From Verrucomicrobiota bacterium (GTDB lineage Bacteria; Verrucomicrobiota; Verrucomicrobiia; Opitutales; Opitutaceae): 13,983 nt of DNA. Shown here piece by piece: positions 12,070-13,983 of this stretch. The stretch is taken from assembly GCA_023391285.1 (NCBI GenBank), contig JAEWBF010000043.1, forward strand, positions 1 through 13,983, in the 5' to 3' direction. The notes below the pieces were generated by a model. The model was not told the DNA's origin and did not search any database. It was given only the letters and a program-made list of their open reading frames with translations. Numbering within the stretch: the stretch's first letter is position 1; the number at the start of each line of letters is the position of its first letter. Made by a program: the position numbers and the translations under genes.

Positions 12070-12387
12070 CTACAGCGAGAGCCAGGTGCGGAGGCAGGCG
12101 TCGAGCGCGCCTTGATCGGTGGGCGTGAGCGTTCCGACGGATTTCACTACCAACCGATTTTCGATTGTGGCGATTTGGGATTTAATGCCGCAAGGGACGT
12201 TCAGGCGGGCTGCGCGCCAATCGCGAAGAGGAAGGGCAACGTTTTGAAGTTGGGACGAGATCGGGGCGACGAAGAGGTCGCCTGGATGGGAGCTGTGGCC
12301 GACGACGACGGCGGGCCGAACTTTCCGGCTGGTCAAGTCGGTGAATGGGATCGGCAGGAGCACGATCTCATTTCTCGAGTAGCTCAT
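12070..12387 (-). CDS. PemK/MazF-type toxin of a type II toxin-antitoxin pair
   Basis: A 105-residue protein of the PemK/MazF family, whose members are ribosome-independent mRNA endonucleases. The N-terminal beta barrel signature is visible: GDIVxxxxPFT-like NEIVLLPIPFTDLTS, followed by KVRPAVVVG, then LFVAPISSQ. The later GIKSQIATIENRLVVKSVGTL matches the family C-terminal strand and helix, including a Ser/Lys block. Its start overlaps the antitoxin by 20 bp, the usual coupled arrangement. The lipid kinase begins 4 bp after its stop. Activity is presumed; active-site residues in this branch vary and were not verified. Confidence 0.85.
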   Translation of the reverse strand: MSYSRNEIVLLPIPFTDLTSRKVRPAVVVGHSSHPGDLFVAPISSQLQNVALPLRDWRAARLNVPCGIKSQIATIENRLVVKSVGTLTPTDQGALDACLRTWLSL

Positions 12388-12568
12388 TGAAAACGTCGTC
12401 GGAGTCGTCCCAAGCCGTCGCGAGTTTGTCCTCGCTCACGCGAAGCCACACCTCGCGATCTTCGTCGGTCTCGATGGTGACCCGAACGGTAGAGTTATTC
12501 GGCAGCGGAAGCGGTTCCGCGAGGCGGAGGACGCCGTTCTCGTAAACGGCTGCGACGATTTTCGTCAT
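12368..12568 (-). CDS. Small antitoxin, AF2212/DUF104-like
   Basis: A 66-residue acidic protein. The start IVAAVYENGVLRLAEPLPLP followed by NSTVRVTIETDED resembles the AF2212/DUF104 antitoxin pattern (a short beta domain beginning AVYENGVL-x-P). The C-terminal half (EDKLATAWDDSDDVFNELLEK) is acidic and probably the toxin-binding tail. It overlaps the toxin start by 20 bp. From memory this antitoxin type is more often found with VapC/PIN toxins, so pairing with a PemK-type toxin is somewhat unusual. The upstream 45 bp before tyrS holds a direct repeat that could be its operator. Confidence 0.78.
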   Translation of the reverse strand: MTKIVAAVYENGVLRLAEPLPLPNNSTVRVTIETDEDREVWLRVSEDKLATAWDDSDDVFNELLEK

Positions 12569-12595
12569 GGGGCGAAGTTACGGTGGCGACGCCTG

Positions 12596-12610
12596 GATGC
12601 AACGATGCAA
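12596..12610. promoter_or_regulatory. Direct repeat before the antitoxin gene
   Basis: GATGCAA occurs twice (12596-12602 and 12604-12610) separated by one base. It sits in the 45-bp gap between the tyrS stop and the antitoxin start. It is a candidate autoregulatory site of the toxin-antitoxin pair, by position only. Confidence 0.35.
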
Positions 12611-12613
12611 ACC

Positions 12614-13891
12614 TCAAACCGCGCGAAGGACGGTGTAGGTGCGTTTGCCTTTGCGGAGGAGGAGGTATTGGCCGAAGAGGAGGTCGGCGGAGGTGATCGA
12701 GCGCGCGAGGTCGGCGGAGCGGAGGTTGTTCACGTAGATGCCGCCGCCTTCGATGTCTTTGCGGGCTTGGCCTTTTGACGGGCAGAGGCCGGCGTGAACG
12801 AGGACGTCGACGAGCGAGGTGCCGGCGGATTCGAGTTTGGATTTCTCGATATCCTTCGTGGGAACTTCGCCGACGACATCGTTGAAGACGGATTCGGAGA
12901 TCCCTTCGACGCCGCCGCCGAAAAGGATCTCGCTGGCGCGGATGGCGTCGGTGGCGGCGGAAGCGCCGTGGACGAGGGTGGTGACCTCGCGGGCGAGGGC
13001 GCGATGGGCTTCGCGAGCGCCGGGGTTGGCGAGGTGTTTGGCTTCGAGATCGTCGATCGAGGCTTTGTCGAGGAAGGTGAACTTCTTGAGGTAGGTGATC
13101 ACCATCGCGTCCTCGGTGTTCACGAAGAACTGGTAGAACTTGTAGGGGCTCGTGCGTTGAGGATCGAGCCAGACGGCGCCGGATTCGGTTTTGCCGAACT
13201 TGGTGCCGTCGGATTTGGTGATGAGAGGGAACGTCCAGCCCCAGGCGGAGGCGCCGAGTTTTTTGCGGATGAGATCGGTGCCGGCGACGATGTTGCCCCA
13301 TTGATCGCTGCCGCCGATCTGGAGTTCGCAGTTGAAGTCGCGACGGAGGACGAGGAAGTCGTGGGCTTGGAGGAGTTGGTAGCTGAACTCGGTGTAGCTG
13401 ATGCCGCTGTCGGAACCGAGCCGCGATTGAACGGAGTCCTTCGCGAGCATGACGTTGAGCGAAAAGTGTTTTCCCACGTCGCGGAGGAAATCGAGAAAGC
13501 TGATGGGAGCGGTCCAGTCGGCGTTGTCGACGAGGCGCGCGGGATTGGTGGGTGCGTTGAAGTCGAGGAGACGGCCGAGCTGGGATTTGATGGAGGCGAC
13601 GTTGTGAGCGAGTTGCTCGCGGGTGAGGAGGTTGCGTTCGGCGGATTTGCCGGAGGGGTCGCCGACCATGCCGGTGGCGCCGCCGGCGAGGGCGATGGGG
13701 TGGTGGCCGGCGAGTTGGAAGCGGCGCAGCGTGAGCTGGCCCATGAGGTGGCCGACGTGGAGGGAGTCGCCGGTGGGATCGAAGCCGCAGTAGAGCGTGA
13801 CGGGACCTTCGGCGACGCGCTTCGAAAGAGCATCGAGGTCGGTGCAGTCGGCGAGCAGGCCGCGCCATTGCAAGTCTTCGAGGAAGGTCAT
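12614..13891 (-). CDS. tyrS: Tyrosyl-tRNA synthetase
   Basis: A class I aminoacyl-tRNA synthetase that charges tRNA-Tyr with tyrosine in the cytoplasm; essential for translation. Position 13891 is chosen because MTFLEDLQWRGLL is the family start and gives 425 residues, close to the 424 of E. coli TyrS. An upstream in-frame ATG at 13930 adds 13 Pro-rich residues. Motifs: YCGFDPTGDSLHVGHL with the HIGH equivalent HVGH (45-48); GGATGMVGDPSGKS; YTEFSYQLLQAHDF; GGSDQWGNIVAGTDLI (193-208); and the KMSKS equivalent KFGKT (231-235). The C-terminus VDVLVHAGLCPSKGQARKDI with GGIYVN is an S4 RNA-binding domain. The coding-strand leader before the ATG is C/T-rich, with no ribosome site. It heads a run followed by the toxin-antitoxin pair and lipid kinase. 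Confidence 0.97.
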   Translation of the reverse strand: MTFLEDLQWRGLLADCTDLDALSKRVAEGPVTLYCGFDPTGDSLHVGHLMGQLTLRRFQLAGHHPIALAGGATGMVGDPSGKSAERNLLTREQLAHNVASIKSQLGRLLDFNAPTNPARLVDNADWTAPISFLDFLRDVGKHFSLNVMLAKDSVQSRLGSDSGISYTEFSYQLLQAHDFLVLRRDFNCELQIGGSDQWGNIVAGTDLIRKKLGASAWGWTFPLITKSDGTKFGKTESGAVWLDPQRTSPYKFYQFFVNTEDAMVITYLKKFTFLDKASIDDLEAKHLANPGAREAHRALAREVTTLVHGASAATDAIRASEILFGGGVEGISESVFNDVVGEVPTKDIEKSKLESAGTSLVDVLVHAGLCPSKGQARKDIEGGGIYVNNLRSADLARSITSADLLFGQYLLLRKGKRTYTVLRAV

Positions 13892-13983
13892 GGGAGGAGG
13901 AGTTAACGGAGTTGGGGAGTTTCGGGGCAAAACAAAAGTCGGGGGAGCAGGCGAGGGGGCGGGGGGGGGGGGGGGCGGCGCCC
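13892..13983. other. tyrS upstream region with a long G tract
   Basis: The region before tyrS is purine-rich next to the start (GGGAGGAGG at 13892-13900). It contains a run of 15 consecutive G at 13961-13975 preceded by GAGGGGGC. No clear promoter is visible before the window ends. Confidence 0.6.

Overview
The window is very GC-rich chromosomal DNA. The best guess for its source is a Verrucomicrobiota bacterium of the Opitutales/Opitutaceae type. This is inferred from a PEP-CTERM protein with a choice-of-anchor-K-like body, short tandem repeats between genes, a very strong G-over-C excess on the + strand, and a 425-residue TyrRS. No rRNA, tRNA, CRISPR array, integrase or transposase was seen, so the region looks like ordinary chromosome with a few accessory genes.

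Left part (1-2850): a PIG3-type quinone oxidoreductase (+) converges on a PanE-like ketopantoate reductase (-), with a hairpin repeat between them. A small membrane J-domain protein (-) follows. Centre-left (2851-5905): an AT-rich island probably holds divergent promoters. Three + strand genes follow: a membrane-anchored protein of unknown function, a DUF899 thioredoxin-fold protein, and a membrane-anchored protein made of four 88-residue repeats.

Centre (5940-10280), all on the - strand: a SIR2-like protein lies downstream of a sodium:solute symporter, preceded by an SDR oxidoreductase with a C-terminal membrane tail. Right part (10281-13983), also - strand: the PEP-CTERM protein with its own textbook intrinsic terminator, then a compact series read as tyrS, antitoxin, PemK/MazF-type toxin, diacylglycerol/lipid kinase. 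The gaps in that series are 45 bp, a 20-bp overlap and 4 bp.

The least ordinary content is between the genes. (1) Heptamer arrays (TGAGAGT type) occur at three loci. (2) A decamer array (CACGAATGAA type) and an octamer array (GCTGAAAC type) are also present. (3) Four intergenic hairpins keep a similar loop and tail while the stems differ. Two of the arrays run into a reading frame and supply the last codons and stop of a gene. All are oriented with purines on the + strand, like the strand-wide skew. The most interesting proteins are the orphan SIR2-like protein (possible NAD-dependent defence effector), the 88-residue repeat protein, and a toxin-antitoxin pair embedded next to tyrS.
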